Positions 7,328 to 16,873 of a stretch of DNA of 33,961 nucleotides are shown here, piece by piece. Position 1 is the first letter of the stretch; every line of letters starts with the position of its first letter. Below the pieces are notes generated by a model. The model saw nothing but the letters and a program-made list of their open reading frames with translations, did no database searches and was not told the DNA's origin. Source of the DNA: a virus. The DNA is taken from positions 1 to 33,961 of IMG/VR virus record IMGVR_UViG_3300049855_000221. One strand, given 5' to 3'. The translations under genes were made by a program, and so were the position numbers.

Positions 7328-9069
7328 TATCGTCGCCTCATCATCAAAGCTAGCGTGGCACGGTTTATCGTTGTCACCGAATCTACGTTAAACCTCAACG
7401 TGTCATTTGCATTTAGATTTACTGTCCAACCTGTTAAGGTGGCTGAATTTGCGTACTGCGCTGTGGTTATGGCTGGTTTAGCGGCTGCTGTTATAGTATT
7501 TGCTACAGTAGGTGGATATGATCCAATATTGGTACTCCAAACGTCAAAAGTGATTGATCCACTCTGTCCGGCTAGTATTACCCATGAAGTAATAGTAACG
7601 TCATAAGGGACAAACAAGTCTCCTGCTATACCCACGCTGATGACAGGGGTATCTATAACCAAAGTTGCAATTGCCACATCTCCCACAATTGAAGATGAAA
7701 CAGTTAAAGTATTGGTTATGTTAGCTGACCCTATCGTTACGGCGTTAGTTATAGTATTGGAAGAAGCCCCCCAGGTTTGAGGTTGTTGATATGTAAAAGT
7801 CGATCTAAAACCACTGTAGTTCGTTGCCCCTTCTATCAATGGTAAAGACTGAACAGTTGTCGCCGTAATACCTGTTATTCCAGCACCATTCCCAAAGAAA
7901 TAGGCCGCCGAAGCGGTTTTTACTACTAAATCACTTGTTGAAGTTATCGTCCCGTAAACAGTTGTAGAACCAATAAATATAGATGATGTAATTGTGCTTA
8001 TTTGCGGAGTAAAACCAACCATCTCTGTCCCGTTGCTATTTTGCATTGATATATATGTCCTGGTGTTACTTAATGGGCTCGTTGACGCAATCAGAAGTAA
8101 TGCCCCATTACTTGCCACGTTGCTTGTCCCAATGGAAACACTCTGGAAGTTTGGAAACACAGTAAAAGCAGGGTTTGTGTTTGTTAAATTTCTAAATATC
8201 TGAAACTTCTGGTTGGCATGGCCCTGAAAATCAATCAGTAATTCACCAGGGTTCGTAGCTGCTGTTTGTCCCCTAGAACATAACTCCGTATTAACAGAAT
8301 CAGCACTATCGTTACCAAAATCAATACAGGCACCACCCGTTACACTTATGTTTCTAATTACTAGATGCCTATTTGCACCAGCGGCGTTATCAACAAACGA
8401 AGCTATCTCCGCACCGCCAGAATGAGTTAAGCTAGTTTGAGCCGTATTGTTTTTGTCTATATATAATCCACCATTCTTCATTGATACTAAACCAATAAAT
8501 GTTGAACTTGATTGACCAATAGCCAACATCCTAGAACCGCTATCGGTACCAGTTGAATAAACAAATCCAGTTGAAGATGTCTCAATAAGCCACAATTCCC
8601 CTGTAAACGTATTAGACGAACCACTAAATGTCTGCGGTTGCCTGTAAGTAAAAGTAGACATAAACCCAGAATAGTTTGTGGCACCCTCTATTAATGGCAA
8701 GGATTGTACAGTAACAGCCGTAATTCCTGTCAATTTACTCCCGTCTCCAACAAAACCACTTGTTGACGTTACAGTTCCAAATACATTCATACTACCAACA
8801 TTAATTATCCAATTATTGTTCATGTTTAGAGTTCCAGTAGCAATACTTCCAGCCAAAGACGACTGCGCCCCGCCTCCACCACCAGCCAAAGCCGCTGTTA
8901 TACCACTATCAATCTTCTGGAAGTTCTCATTCAATTTGTCACCTGGATGCCTAGTTCTATCTATACTACCTGTTGTAATAAGTATCAAAGACAAGCTACC
9001 AGTAGATACTGTATCTGCATAAGAAACACCAGGAATTAATAGAAGTAGTGATAAAAGGAGTTTTTTCAT
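7327..9069 (-). CDS. Exported tail-fibre-like protein with internal duplication
   Basis: This 580-residue protein begins with a signal peptide (PGVSYA, cleavage near residue 18). Gly/Ser/Thr-rich beta-structured sequence of the kind seen in phage fibres follows. The motif G-[DN]-G-x-[KG]-[LI]-T-G-I, common in fibre repeats, occurs twice inside a 41-residue duplicated block. A segment near the N-terminus (HPGDKLNENFQKIDSGI) resembles the conserved start of many fibre proteins. It overlaps both neighbours and is presumably co-expressed with the beta-helix protein. Receptor binding is inferred. Confidence 0.6.
   Translation of the reverse strand: MKKLLLSLLLLIPGVSYADTVSTGSLSLILITTGSIDRTRHPGDKLNENFQKIDSGITAALAGGGGGAQSSLAGSIATGTLNMNNNWIINVGSMNVFGTVTSTSGFVGDGSKLTGITAVTVQSLPLIEGATNYSGFMSTFTYRQPQTFSGSSNTFTGELWLIETSSTGFVYSTGTDSGSRMLAIGQSSSTFIGLVSMKNGGLYIDKNNTAQTSLTHSGGAEIASFVDNAAGANRHLVIRNISVTGGACIDFGNDSADSVNTELCSRGQTAATNPGELLIDFQGHANQKFQIFRNLTNTNPAFTVFPNFQSVSIGTSNVASNGALLLIASTSPLSNTRTYISMQNSNGTEMVGFTPQISTITSSIFIGSTTVYGTITSTSDLVVKTASAAYFFGNGAGITGITATTVQSLPLIEGATNYSGFRSTFTYQQPQTWGASSNTITNAVTIGSANITNTLTVSSSIVGDVAIATLVIDTPVISVGIAGDLFVPYDVTITSWVILAGQSGSITFDVWSTNIGSYPPTVANTITAAAKPAITTAQYANSATLTGWTVNLNANDTLRFNVDSVTTINRATLALMMRRR
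7771..7893 (-). repeat. Fibre repeat, copy 2 (41 codons)
   Basis: Encodes GNGAGITGITATTVQ through YSGFRSTFTYQQPQTW, matching copy 1 at 8626-8748. The DNA copies have diverged mostly at third positions, so this is an old duplication kept at protein level. Confidence 0.75.
8626..8748 (-). repeat. Fibre repeat, copy 1 (41 codons)
   Basis: Encodes the block from GDGSKLTGITAVTVQ through YSGFMSTFTYRQPQTF. Copy 2 at 7771-7893 has the same length and about 85 percent matching residues, indicating an internal duplication in the fibre gene. Confidence 0.75.
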
Positions 9070-10241
9070 TTGTTTTTTTTATTAATTAAATCTGTCAATT
9101 GTTTTGTTCCAATAGCTCCTGCTCCACGAATATCATTAGTGATACCTCTCGCACCAGCCAAGAACGCTCTTTCGGAAACATCTCCAATCAAAGACTTTCC
9201 TATATCTTTAGCGTTTCCAGCCAAAGCATTAATTAAAGAATCTCTAAATTGAATCATAGTTCCCTGTCTTGAATTTAAACCCTTAACCATAGGGACAACT
9301 TCTTCAATCCCATTTTTTAAAGAATTTGCTAACATTTTTTCCGCTTTTACTCTAATAGTTGGTGCTTCAGTTAAATATCCCTTGTCCCCTGTTTTTCTGT
9401 AAATTTCCCTTTTTATTTCATTTGCACGAGAAACAGGAATTTGTTCTGGAATTGTTTTTTCAAATTCATCAATTACATCGAGAACCTGATTTGATTCCTT
9501 TCCGCTAACGCCACTTCTTTGAAGTTTGTTCGCTAAGTTATAAAGACCATCAACAACCTTGTTCCTATCTATAGTCTTTTCTCCTTGTACATTTGAAGAA
9601 AAATCAATAATCCCAGATATCTCATCCTCCAAATCATCAGCAATCGCACTCACCTTATCTAAAACATTAGACCTTGAACCAGTCAATTCTGATTCTTTCA
9701 ATAATTTAGACGCAAGTTTTTCTGAACCAGTCCCTATTTCCTTTTTTAAAATAGCTTTTTTTGTATTCAGGAATTTATTAGCTATTGTTTCTGCCAACTT
9801 TACCCTGGTTCCAGCAAACGCCGCTACCGGCATAACTTCCGTTGCAATAGCGCCTGCAAATTCAGCCGGAGTAAATGGAGCCATTTCCGTTGCTGCGCTA
9901 GCCAATGTTGCAGCACCAGCCGGAATCTCCTCTGGTAAATAAGCACTCCTTGGCCTAGTTAGACTATTTGAAATGATATTTTGAACACCCTGCTTAACTT
10001 CCTCTCCCTTTTCGGTTAGCTTCCTAGAAATAGGATTAGTAAATGGAGATGTTATCATCCCTTTCATTGCAGAAACAGTTTTTTCAGCTAAAGAAGGATC
10101 ATTCTTTTCAAAATCTCCCACATCCTCAACCTCGAAGTCAGCTATACGCTTTTTCCCCATACTAATAAGCTGTTTTGCTGTATCTTGGTCAACCTCAACA
10201 TGCTCTCCTCTGGGTGTAGTTGTAAAGTATTTCTTGCTCAT
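9066..10241 (-). CDS. Probable internal virion/ejection protein
   Basis: A 391-residue, largely helical protein without signal peptide. It has an Ala/Pro-rich weakly hydrophobic centre (EIPAGAATLASAATEMAPFTPAEFAGAIATE reads across about residues 104-135) followed by long amphipathic helices. It is the third of three consecutive helical genes between the tail protein and the fibres, the place where short-tailed phages encode internal core or ejection proteins. The sequence is not assignable to a named family by eye. Confidence 0.45.
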   Translation of the reverse strand: MSKKYFTTTPRGEHVEVDQDTAKQLISMGKKRIADFEVEDVGDFEKNDPSLAEKTVSAMKGMITSPFTNPISRKLTEKGEEVKQGVQNIISNSLTRPRSAYLPEEIPAGAATLASAATEMAPFTPAEFAGAIATEVMPVAAFAGTRVKLAETIANKFLNTKKAILKKEIGTGSEKLASKLLKESELTGSRSNVLDKVSAIADDLEDEISGIIDFSSNVQGEKTIDRNKVVDGLYNLANKLQRSGVSGKESNQVLDVIDEFEKTIPEQIPVSRANEIKREIYRKTGDKGYLTEAPTIRVKAEKMLANSLKNGIEEVVPMVKGLNSRQGTMIQFRDSLINALAGNAKDIGKSLIGDVSERAFLAGARGITNDIRGAGAIGTKQLTDLINKKNK

Positions 10242-11467
10242 TGGAAATCCTCTAATGTTGCCTTCCGTCTGGTTCCACCAACACTCTGTTTTTCACTACC
10301 AGGAATCACAGGTGCCTCTGCCTCTTTTAATTCTATTGGCTTAAATAGATCTTTAATGATCGGATTCAATTTGTAAGTTCCATATAGTCTTTGATTATAA
10401 GAATCAACCCTGCTTTTAGCTAAACCCTTGTAATAGTTCAACAATGTGTCTGCTGCCTTCTTGCTTGCACCTCCTCCTCCTGAAAGTTGCTGAATTAATT
10501 TTTGTTCGAACTCGCTAACCTGTCCGGGTCCAATTAAATCTAACCTCATAGGCCCGGTAATTGCTCTCGTCAGCAATTGAAACGTCTGCGCATCATCTAA
10601 ATTGTCAAAATTTTCACCTGGGAAGAAATCTTGATATTGAGCAAGGATTGCTTTTGCTTGACCAACTTTACCAGTAACTCCATTCTTAATTAATCCAAGT
10701 GCTTTGTTTATACTCGAATATGATGAACTTGCTGATTTTGCAGCAGTTTCCATTTTAGGCAAATCTTCCATCATTTTGTTAAGAATAAGATTTTCTTCTT
10801 TTTGACCGGCTCCGCCAGAAATCAATGCCCTTGAATATGCCTCATGTGCCTGCAATTCCGGCTTTGACAATGTGTCGTTTAATGACCTGCCGGGTACCTG
10901 TAGATATAGTTTCTGTGCAAATGGACTTAACCCAGATGCTTTTTCTGTCTTTCCAATATTTTCAGCTTGTGCGACCTTTAGCTGTGCCGCCGCATCTCCT
11001 AAATATTCTTTTTGCGTTAAATCCCCATATTTATCCTGTCCAGATTTAATTTTACCTTGAATTTCGTATAAACCCTTTTGAGTTGTGTCCAATCTCCCGG
11101 AAATTAAATCTTGAGCAGGAATAGGCTGTTGCATAACTTGATTTGTTAACGCCTGGGTCTGTTCAGGAGATTGACCACCAGGGGCAATAAACATATAAGG
11201 GATATTTCCTCTAACTGTTCCCTCATTAGCCAATCTCAATTGTTCTGATTCCTGTTGGATTTTAGGTATTTCCGCCTCGGTCTTCCTAGCATCCAAAGCA
11301 GCTTTTTTCCTGGCGATAGAATCAGCAACAATATTATTAATAGTTCCAGAAATATTGTTTAAACTAGAAAATGTTTGATTAACTTTATCTAAGGTACGTT
11401 GTCCTTCTGGTTTACCACCACCTTCCAAATAAGCAATTTGTTGTATTAAATCTGATAGATTAGCCAT
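10238..11467 (-). CDS. Probable internal virion/ejection protein
   Basis: A 409-residue helical, Gln/Lys/Ala-rich protein with no export signal. A clear AGGAGG precedes ATG 11467. The N-terminal 80 residues form probable coiled coil (ARKKAALDARKTEAE); the central region is mixed. The position and composition match the block of ejection proteins of podovirus-like genomes. The 4-base overlap with the following gene suggests coupled synthesis. Assignment is by context. Confidence 0.45.
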   Translation of the reverse strand: MANLSDLIQQIAYLEGGGKPEGQRTLDKVNQTFSSLNNISGTINNIVADSIARKKAALDARKTEAEIPKIQQESEQLRLANEGTVRGNIPYMFIAPGGQSPEQTQALTNQVMQQPIPAQDLISGRLDTTQKGLYEIQGKIKSGQDKYGDLTQKEYLGDAAAQLKVAQAENIGKTEKASGLSPFAQKLYLQVPGRSLNDTLSKPELQAHEAYSRALISGGAGQKEENLILNKMMEDLPKMETAAKSASSSYSSINKALGLIKNGVTGKVGQAKAILAQYQDFFPGENFDNLDDAQTFQLLTRAITGPMRLDLIGPGQVSEFEQKLIQQLSGGGGASKKAADTLLNYYKGLAKSRVDSYNQRLYGTYKLNPIIKDLFKPIELKEAEAPVIPGSEKQSVGGTRRKATLEDFQ

Positions 11468-11476
11468 AATTCCTCC

Positions 11477-12481
11477 TTACCTCTTTCCTGAGTAAGACAT
11501 TGGTTGACCAACGGAACTAACCTGCGGACCCTTATTCAATTTACCTATGGCACCACCTAATCCAACCAAGGAACTTAACCCGCCAAAAGCCGTATTAATA
11601 TAGTCCAATGTTCCAGGCTTGTTCGCATCTGCCTGCAATTGACCCAATCTTTGAGCTAAAGTCTTTTGTTCGTTGAATTGACGCTGATTTTCTGCCAAAC
11701 CTTCATTGTATTGGCGGATTTGTTCAGATAACGACTGCCTCTGTAATCCTAATTGTTTATTCTGCTGTTGAGTCCCAACGTCAAATTGACGACCTTGCAT
11801 GATGTTCTGCATACCTTGCTGTTCAACACCTAACTGCGAACCTATCTGGGAAGCTCTAATTCCAGCCAATGCCTGCTGTAAGGTACGCTGATTTTCACCT
11901 TCAGCCCTCTTCAATGTTTCAGTAGCCTGTGGAGTGTTTAAACGACCAGAAGAAGCCAATTCACTCAAAAGACGACCCCTGGATTGACCAAACTGTTGAT
12001 TTGATTGGTCAACATATTGCCCTTCCTGCGTTTTAGCCAACTGTTCTAATAAACTGCGCTGTGTAGCCGTATTCTGTGCTTGCTGTTGCTCGAAATTTCC
12101 CCTGGAAGCATCTAGTTGAGCCTGTTGTGCCTTTTCACCGGATTCAATCAAAATAGGGTCGTTTTTGGCGATTGCATACATATCCTGATTGGATAATGTT
12201 CCTTGCAATCCCTTGGAAAGGATAGTTCTATCGCTTAGTTTCGTTCCAACGAACTGTTGAACCTCTTGTTCAGTAGGCAATTTCCCATAAGCATCATAAT
12301 AAGCATCAACGAAACCAGAAGCTAAACCTTTAGCTACCCCCTGTCCAACCTCCGCAACACGGGCGTTGTTACCCATTAAACCCAATACATCTTCATATGT
12401 CCGCTGTGACTTTCTATTTACATCGGCAGTATCAATCCCACCATAAATCCTCTCTTTTAAACCAGCTCTATCATCAGCCAT
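11477..12481 (-). CDS. Gln-rich helical virion protein, probable ejection protein
   Basis: About 334 residues, strikingly rich in Gln in the middle (QQQAQNTATQRSLLEQLAKT, QFDVGTQQQNKQLGLQRQSL). It ends in a Gly-rich hydrophobic stretch (FGGLSSLVGLGGAIGKL) that could insert in membranes. I chose ATG 12481 since GGAGG ends 8 bases upstream; the ATG at 12487 overlaps the previous stop and is too close. Gln-rich helical proteins with a small hydrophobic C-terminal patch are common among ejected internal proteins. Confidence 0.5.
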   Translation of the reverse strand: MADDRAGLKERIYGGIDTADVNRKSQRTYEDVLGLMGNNARVAEVGQGVAKGLASGFVDAYYDAYGKLPTEQEVQQFVGTKLSDRTILSKGLQGTLSNQDMYAIAKNDPILIESGEKAQQAQLDASRGNFEQQQAQNTATQRSLLEQLAKTQEGQYVDQSNQQFGQSRGRLLSELASSGRLNTPQATETLKRAEGENQRTLQQALAGIRASQIGSQLGVEQQGMQNIMQGRQFDVGTQQQNKQLGLQRQSLSEQIRQYNEGLAENQRQFNEQKTLAQRLGQLQADANKPGTLDYINTAFGGLSSLVGLGGAIGKLNKGPQVSSVGQPMSYSGKR

Positions 12482-12486
12482 ATACA

Positions 12487-12786
12487 TTACCTCCGTTTAA
12501 ATTCCTGATAAAATAAATTGTTTCCATACCTAATAAACAATGCTCCGTATGTATTGGAACTGTAAAACACTCCCTGTCCATCTTCAATCGTTATTGTCCC
12601 TGTCGCCACAACCACCGGAGAACTATTGACCACCTTGAACGATGTCGCATTTAACGATTTGTAAACATTCTCAAATTCGTTGGCAATCGCTGGTTCGCTA
12701 TCATACCTTTGAGCTAGTTTTATTGCCCTAGCTTCTAAAACAGACGGAACCAACAACAAGCTAATAATTATCAGTCTGTTTAACAT
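12487..12786 (-). CDS. Small exported protein of the tail module
   Basis: Starting at ATG 12786 gives 99 residues with a good signal peptide (MLNRLIIISLLLVPSV) and an ARA cleavage site near residue 21. An upstream ATG at 12807 would put charged and aromatic residues before the signal and is less likely. The mature part of about 78 residues looks beta-rich. The start lies inside the 3' end of the large tail protein gene. Function unknown; possibly a tail or fibre accessory. Confidence 0.55.
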   Translation of the reverse strand: MLNRLIIISLLLVPSVLEARAIKLAQRYDSEPAIANEFENVYKSLNATSFKVVNSSPVVVATGTITIEDGQGVFYSSNTYGALFIRYGNNLFYQEFKRR

Positions 12787-15148
12787 CAGGTAAATACACC
12801 ACTCCAAAATGATTGATTTTCATTATCTTATCCAACTGCGAATTGCTAAATCTCCACCTAAATGAATTCCCATAATCGTTAGGATAAGGCAAATGCCTAA
12901 CTAAACGCCCAGTTCCATCAATACTCAATGAATAGTCACTATAAGCACGATTGTTTATCTGCGTTCCAAGTGTAACTGTAGCGCCAGACTGTTTATCAAT
13001 ATCAACAAAATAACTCACCAACTGTTTATCGAAGAACGGCGAACTAAACGTCTGTTCATTTGTTTCAAATATAGACGGTATGGCTCTGCCGTTATAATTC
13101 GTCCCATAATCTAACCTGTATATGAAAGGACAAGTTGACGCTCCTCCATAAAGGATATCACCAGAACGCCAAAAAGATTTAATATCTATACCTTCAAACA
13201 CCGTAAAACCATTCCTAAAATCACTGGAAATCCTTGATTTAACGTATTGTAACGAAGTCGAACCTGAAGCGGTCGTTGTTACAGATAACCAATACCGACC
13301 TCCCCATGCCACTCCAAATGGGTTTACGTCACCAGAACCGCCTTGAACATAATTTATTTCAACATTGTCTATATTTGCATTAGCACCAGTAATACTAGAA
13401 GCCCACTGAATAAAAGTATTTGTAAAAGAAGAACCCACAACTCCACCTGGAGTTATTGGAATCCAAGGATAGGTAGCAATATTTACAGGAGAAGTTGCTG
13501 CTCGATAGAAAAACGACACATTCCCTCCGTTTGGAGAATTTATTGAATTAAAATTACCCCACGCAGACATGCTTGTCGTTGTTGCTATATTAGATATAAA
13601 ATTCCCACCTGAAGTAGATTGAATTATTACGTTTGCCTCCGTTGCAAAGTTTATTGAAGATATAGTTACAAATTGACCACCGGAACACCCAGGGTTTCCT
13701 GTCTTAACACCAACCTGAACAGCTAAACTACTACCAAATAATTCTTGTCCTGAAATAATAAAATTAGAGTCGCATCTCCATGAAGAAAAAGTAGTAAATG
13801 CCCCAACCGCACTCCCCGTTGATTCACATATCCCACCAGTATTTATATTCTTAAAATGAATAAATCTTGCAGATAATCCGCCATCACAATTTGTGTCGTA
13901 ATTTGCTTCAACTATATATGGCGTATAAAAACTTGAACTAGATATACTTGCATGTATCATCTGTGTTGCAAAAAACACAACATATGCACCAGTAACATCT
14001 TGCTGCGCTCCACCAGACGGTGTAAATTTTGATTGCTGCGTTTCTCCTCCACTCTGAATGTTTATTGGAAACGTAGTTAAAACAGTTATAAATCCATTTG
14101 CAGTAGCTGTAGTGTTCTTGAAAAAACTATTATTCACAAAATCAGAATAAGAATCCCAGCTTAATACCTTTGAATTGCTAACATTGTTTACAAAACTTTC
14201 AACGTCCGGCCTTATGTGGTCACTTATCCTGTTAAAGTTCCTACCGTCAAATTCGTATATTCCATTCTCCGAACCATATCCAATAAGAGTATTGTCCAAT
14301 TCAACTACGGAATCGTTGCTTAAATAACCGTAATCTTTAACAACTTTTACATCTGCGTAGCTAACGTCATCATCACCAAGAATAGCCGATATCCCGCGCT
14401 GCTTACCAGCATAGAGTCTGCCTTGATATACCCTAAGAAACGTAGACTGTGAACCGTCTCCCTTATCTACATCTAGGAAGAAATTTGGATTGTTCCATGC
14501 GTTTTCATTGTCTGGAGCGATTGCAATAGGAACCGTATCAGTAGTCATTATGGCTGAATAACCCAAATAGGACGAATTGGAAGGAATCCCAAAACCCCAT
14601 ACCCTGTTCTGCCAATAAGCTAAGTATTTAAATCTTGGTACATTAGGAGTCTTGCTGGAAAGACTATAGGTACCACCATCTAAAACAGTAGTCGTTGTCT
14701 GTGTATAGGTAAATACGGGATCATTACCATTAGAACACCAAACCTTATCATAAACCTGTATGCAACCTAGTTTAAAGAAACTATTTAAACCAGTCCTAAC
14801 AGTTGAATATGTCCTGAAATCGTCCGTTACGAGAACTATGCTAGAATCAGAAACTAAGAAGTGACTTCCACCGGAAGTGTCTATATACTCAAATATCATG
14901 TTTACCTTAGTTAAAGAAGCACTAGAACCAAGGTAACTGTATCCATTAGATGTCTTTACTTCGCCATCATCTATAATGACGTTTCTTAAATATGGCGATT
15001 CGTTTGTCTTTAGTTTGTGAGCCTCGTCTCTGGTATTTAAACCACCAGAAAAATCACTATAAGTGACAATTCCAGCTCCCTTAGGAAGAACCTCTGCCCC
15101 CAATAAGGTAGGGACAACTAAAAACAACAAAGCTAATAGTTTTTTCAT
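12761..15148 (-). CDS. Large tail protein with N-terminal signal peptide
   Basis: A 795-residue protein with signal peptide (MKKLLALLFLVVPTLLGA). After the signal comes DFSGGLNTRDEAHKLKTNES, then N-V-I-I-D-D-G-E-V-K-T-S-N-G-Y. This GGLNT...L...E...N...G-x-[LV]...GY signature opens many phage tail/DNA-stabilisation proteins with beta-propeller-like repeats (the functional class of T7 gp12 or P22 gp10). Beta-rich repeats continue throughout. It follows the head-tail adaptor genes as expected. The export signal is the oddity: close relatives in model phages act in the cytoplasm. Confidence 0.6.
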   Translation of the reverse strand: MKKLLALLFLVVPTLLGAEVLPKGAGIVTYSDFSGGLNTRDEAHKLKTNESPYLRNVIIDDGEVKTSNGYSYLGSSASLTKVNMIFEYIDTSGGSHFLVSDSSIVLVTDDFRTYSTVRTGLNSFFKLGCIQVYDKVWCSNGNDPVFTYTQTTTTVLDGGTYSLSSKTPNVPRFKYLAYWQNRVWGFGIPSNSSYLGYSAIMTTDTVPIAIAPDNENAWNNPNFFLDVDKGDGSQSTFLRVYQGRLYAGKQRGISAILGDDDVSYADVKVVKDYGYLSNDSVVELDNTLIGYGSENGIYEFDGRNFNRISDHIRPDVESFVNNVSNSKVLSWDSYSDFVNNSFFKNTTATANGFITVLTTFPINIQSGGETQQSKFTPSGGAQQDVTGAYVVFFATQMIHASISSSSFYTPYIVEANYDTNCDGGLSARFIHFKNINTGGICESTGSAVGAFTTFSSWRCDSNFIISGQELFGSSLAVQVGVKTGNPGCSGGQFVTISSINFATEANVIIQSTSGGNFISNIATTTSMSAWGNFNSINSPNGGNVSFFYRAATSPVNIATYPWIPITPGGVVGSSFTNTFIQWASSITGANANIDNVEINYVQGGSGDVNPFGVAWGGRYWLSVTTTASGSTSLQYVKSRISSDFRNGFTVFEGIDIKSFWRSGDILYGGASTCPFIYRLDYGTNYNGRAIPSIFETNEQTFSSPFFDKQLVSYFVDIDKQSGATVTLGTQINNRAYSDYSLSIDGTGRLVRHLPYPNDYGNSFRWRFSNSQLDKIMKINHFGVVYLPDVKQTDNY

Positions 15149-15456
15149 TTATTAAAATGCCTGATCCCATCAAAAACCCCCTGTCCATAGGGAGCGCCTA
15201 AGTTTAACTCGTCTATCCCATAATAATCACTTGTAATGAAATCACCACTCCAACCGCTATTCTCCGCCCTTTTAAATATAAACCTCGTATATCCAGTCTT
15301 GGCACTAAACGCTAAAGAAGATTTTAAATTAGTTGAATTAGAAAAAGAATGATCTATAGGTTGACCAACAACAGCATTAAATGACGTATCAACAGCCAAA
15401 TTAGAACTGGCAGAGAACGATGTGTCAGAATTTGTGTTAGAACTTCTATTAAACAT
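15145..15456 (-). CDS. Hypothetical 103-residue tail-region protein
   Basis: A Ser/Asn-rich protein with short repeated phrases in the first half (NSDTSFSASSNLAVDTSFN, DHSFSNSTNL, KSSLAFSA), suggesting a repetitive beta structure. The C-terminal part is aromatic. It overlaps the starts of both neighbours and lies between adaptor and tail protein, so it is probably a minor structural component. Confidence 0.5.
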   Translation of the reverse strand: MFNRSSNTNSDTSFSASSNLAVDTSFNAVVGQPIDHSFSNSTNLKSSLAFSAKTGYTRFIFKRAENSGWSGDFITSDYYGIDELNLGAPYGQGVFDGIRHFNK

Positions 15457-16175
15457 TAAAAGAACCTTACTCCGCTAGGATAGTTATCATTAAGTTCTGG
15501 AACATTCCCCCAACTTAAATTCATCTGTTCCTTCTCACTTGTTATAGTCAACTCTACACTCTTTATTTTTTGTAAAAATTCATTATTCTTCTGAATTGCT
15601 AACTCTGGATTCTTTAATTCTCCACCATAAGCCAGAGAAGCCATATAAAACGGTAGAATGTCATGGTAAATTAAAGGCAAATCTGGAACGTCGCTATCAT
15701 TAACTAATGTGGCTGGATAATAAACATACGTCATTATCACTTTCTTACCATTCGTATCATTATTAGGTGATGGACTTAATAAGAAATGGTACCTGTCTAA
15801 CAACATAAATACATCCGGTTTACCCATGTCAGAAGAAGTCCTGTTCATCCACCCAGGACGGTATGAATCCAGCTCCCTCTCGTCCATTATCTTTAACTGA
15901 AACACGTCTCCAGTTGACTGCGAACCCATCTTAACCGAAATTACAGAAATGAAGTCACTTGGTAAGTCATAGGTATCTTTAGAACTAGCTGGAGTATTAG
16001 AACCTTCAATCGTCCATTCAGCATGATCCCTGGGCCATTTCGCCAACGTAGCAGCATAACGGCATGCCTGATTAGCAAAATTATTAGCCTCACTATCAGA
16101 AATATCGGAATTGTTAGAGTCCGATTGTGATATCTGTGCCCTAAATAGCGTTCTTATTGCAGATAATGTTGCCAT
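15456..16175 (-). CDS. Head-to-tail adaptor (connector) protein
   Basis: A 239-residue protein that starts with a helical region (SDSEANNFANQACRYAATLAKWPRD) followed by DLPSDFISVISVKMG and a beta-rich part. A helix at the end carries LIYHDILPFYMASLAYGG. This order (helices, [YD]-[DL]-P-x-D-F, later helix bundle) is typical of adaptor or gatekeeper proteins docking below the portal, such as T7 gp11-type or gp6-like adaptors. Its location between capsid and tail genes agrees. Confidence 0.6.
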   Translation of the reverse strand: MATLSAIRTLFRAQISQSDSNNSDISDSEANNFANQACRYAATLAKWPRDHAEWTIEGSNTPASSKDTYDLPSDFISVISVKMGSQSTGDVFQLKIMDERELDSYRPGWMNRTSSDMGKPDVFMLLDRYHFLLSPSPNNDTNGKKVIMTYVYYPATLVNDSDVPDLPLIYHDILPFYMASLAYGGELKNPELAIQKNNEFLQKIKSVELTITSEKEQMNLSWGNVPELNDNYPSGVRFF

Positions 16176-16176
16176 C

Positions 16177-16563
16177 TTATTTACCCTTCTTCGCTACCTC
16201 TAAACCCAATGGAGATTGAGTTAGTTTGTAAATATCGCCATTTAATTTCTCTAATTCTGAACGCTTAATGGAAATCTCCGCGCTAAGTTCCGCCAACTTC
16301 CTTGCATAGTTATCTTCCATTTCCTTGTACTTTGAACGACCCTTATCCAAAAGCGCAGCATTATCTTCCTTGGCCCTGTCGTTGGCCACCTTCAACATCT
16401 CGTTTTCTTGTTTCAGAGAATTTAATTTAGCCATTTCAGCTTCCTTATCCCAAATCATCATATTCTCTGCCATATCAATATTAGAAAGGTATGGAACCAT
16501 CTCGTCATAAATACGTTTCATTTCCTTTAAATTCTTAACAAAACTCTCTCTTTGTGTTGACAT
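16177..16563 (-). CDS. Coiled-coil protein, unknown function
   Basis: 128 residues, nearly all charged heptad-like helix (LNSLKQENEMLKVANDRAKE, LAELSAEISIKRSELEKLNG). No membrane segment or signal. The gene lies one base after the adaptor start in the structural operon. Length and coiled coil could fit an assembly chaperone or internal structural rod; this is not determinable from sequence. Confidence 0.5.
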   Translation of the reverse strand: MSTQRESFVKNLKEMKRIYDEMVPYLSNIDMAENMMIWDKEAEMAKLNSLKQENEMLKVANDRAKEDNAALLDKGRSKYKEMEDNYARKLAELSAEISIKRSELEKLNGDIYKLTQSPLGLEVAKKGK

Positions 16564-16574
16564 ATTAATTCTCC

Positions 16575-16826
16575 TTAATAATAATCGGGATACCTGTCCT
16601 GCAATTTCCCGTTTTCTCCGACACGAACCAAATGCTCCGACCCGTCTTTATCGAAAACCAAATGCCTGCGATTTAGTTCATCCAACCTCGCAGAACTAAC
16701 CATCCCATAATTCTCCAAATACTCCATTTTCTTAACATAAAGATTATTTGCCTTACGTTCCTGCTTGTCGCTACAACTAGGACAAATTAATCCAAATGGA
16801 TATTTAGAACAAGTACATTTACTCAT
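16575..16826 (-). CDS. Small zinc-ribbon protein
   Basis: The 83-residue protein begins CTCSKYPFGLICPSCS, giving four Cys (positions 4, 6, 15 and 18) in a compact metal-binding arrangement. A helical, charged remainder follows. No catalytic motif. It is placed among the head genes; role unknown. Confidence 0.5.
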   Translation of the reverse strand: MSKCTCSKYPFGLICPSCSDKQERKANNLYVKKMEYLENYGMVSSARLDELNRRHLVFDKDGSEHLVRVGENGKLQDRYPDYY

Positions 16827-16873
16827 AAATTTGTGCGGGGTTTAGTTTAACACCACCCCCCGCGAAAAGTGTT

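Noticed and set aside
6250-9942. Several long antisense ORFs within structural genes
   Set aside because: They mirror codon bias of the Ala/Gly/Ser-rich minus-strand genes and have no ribosome sites or recognisable domains.
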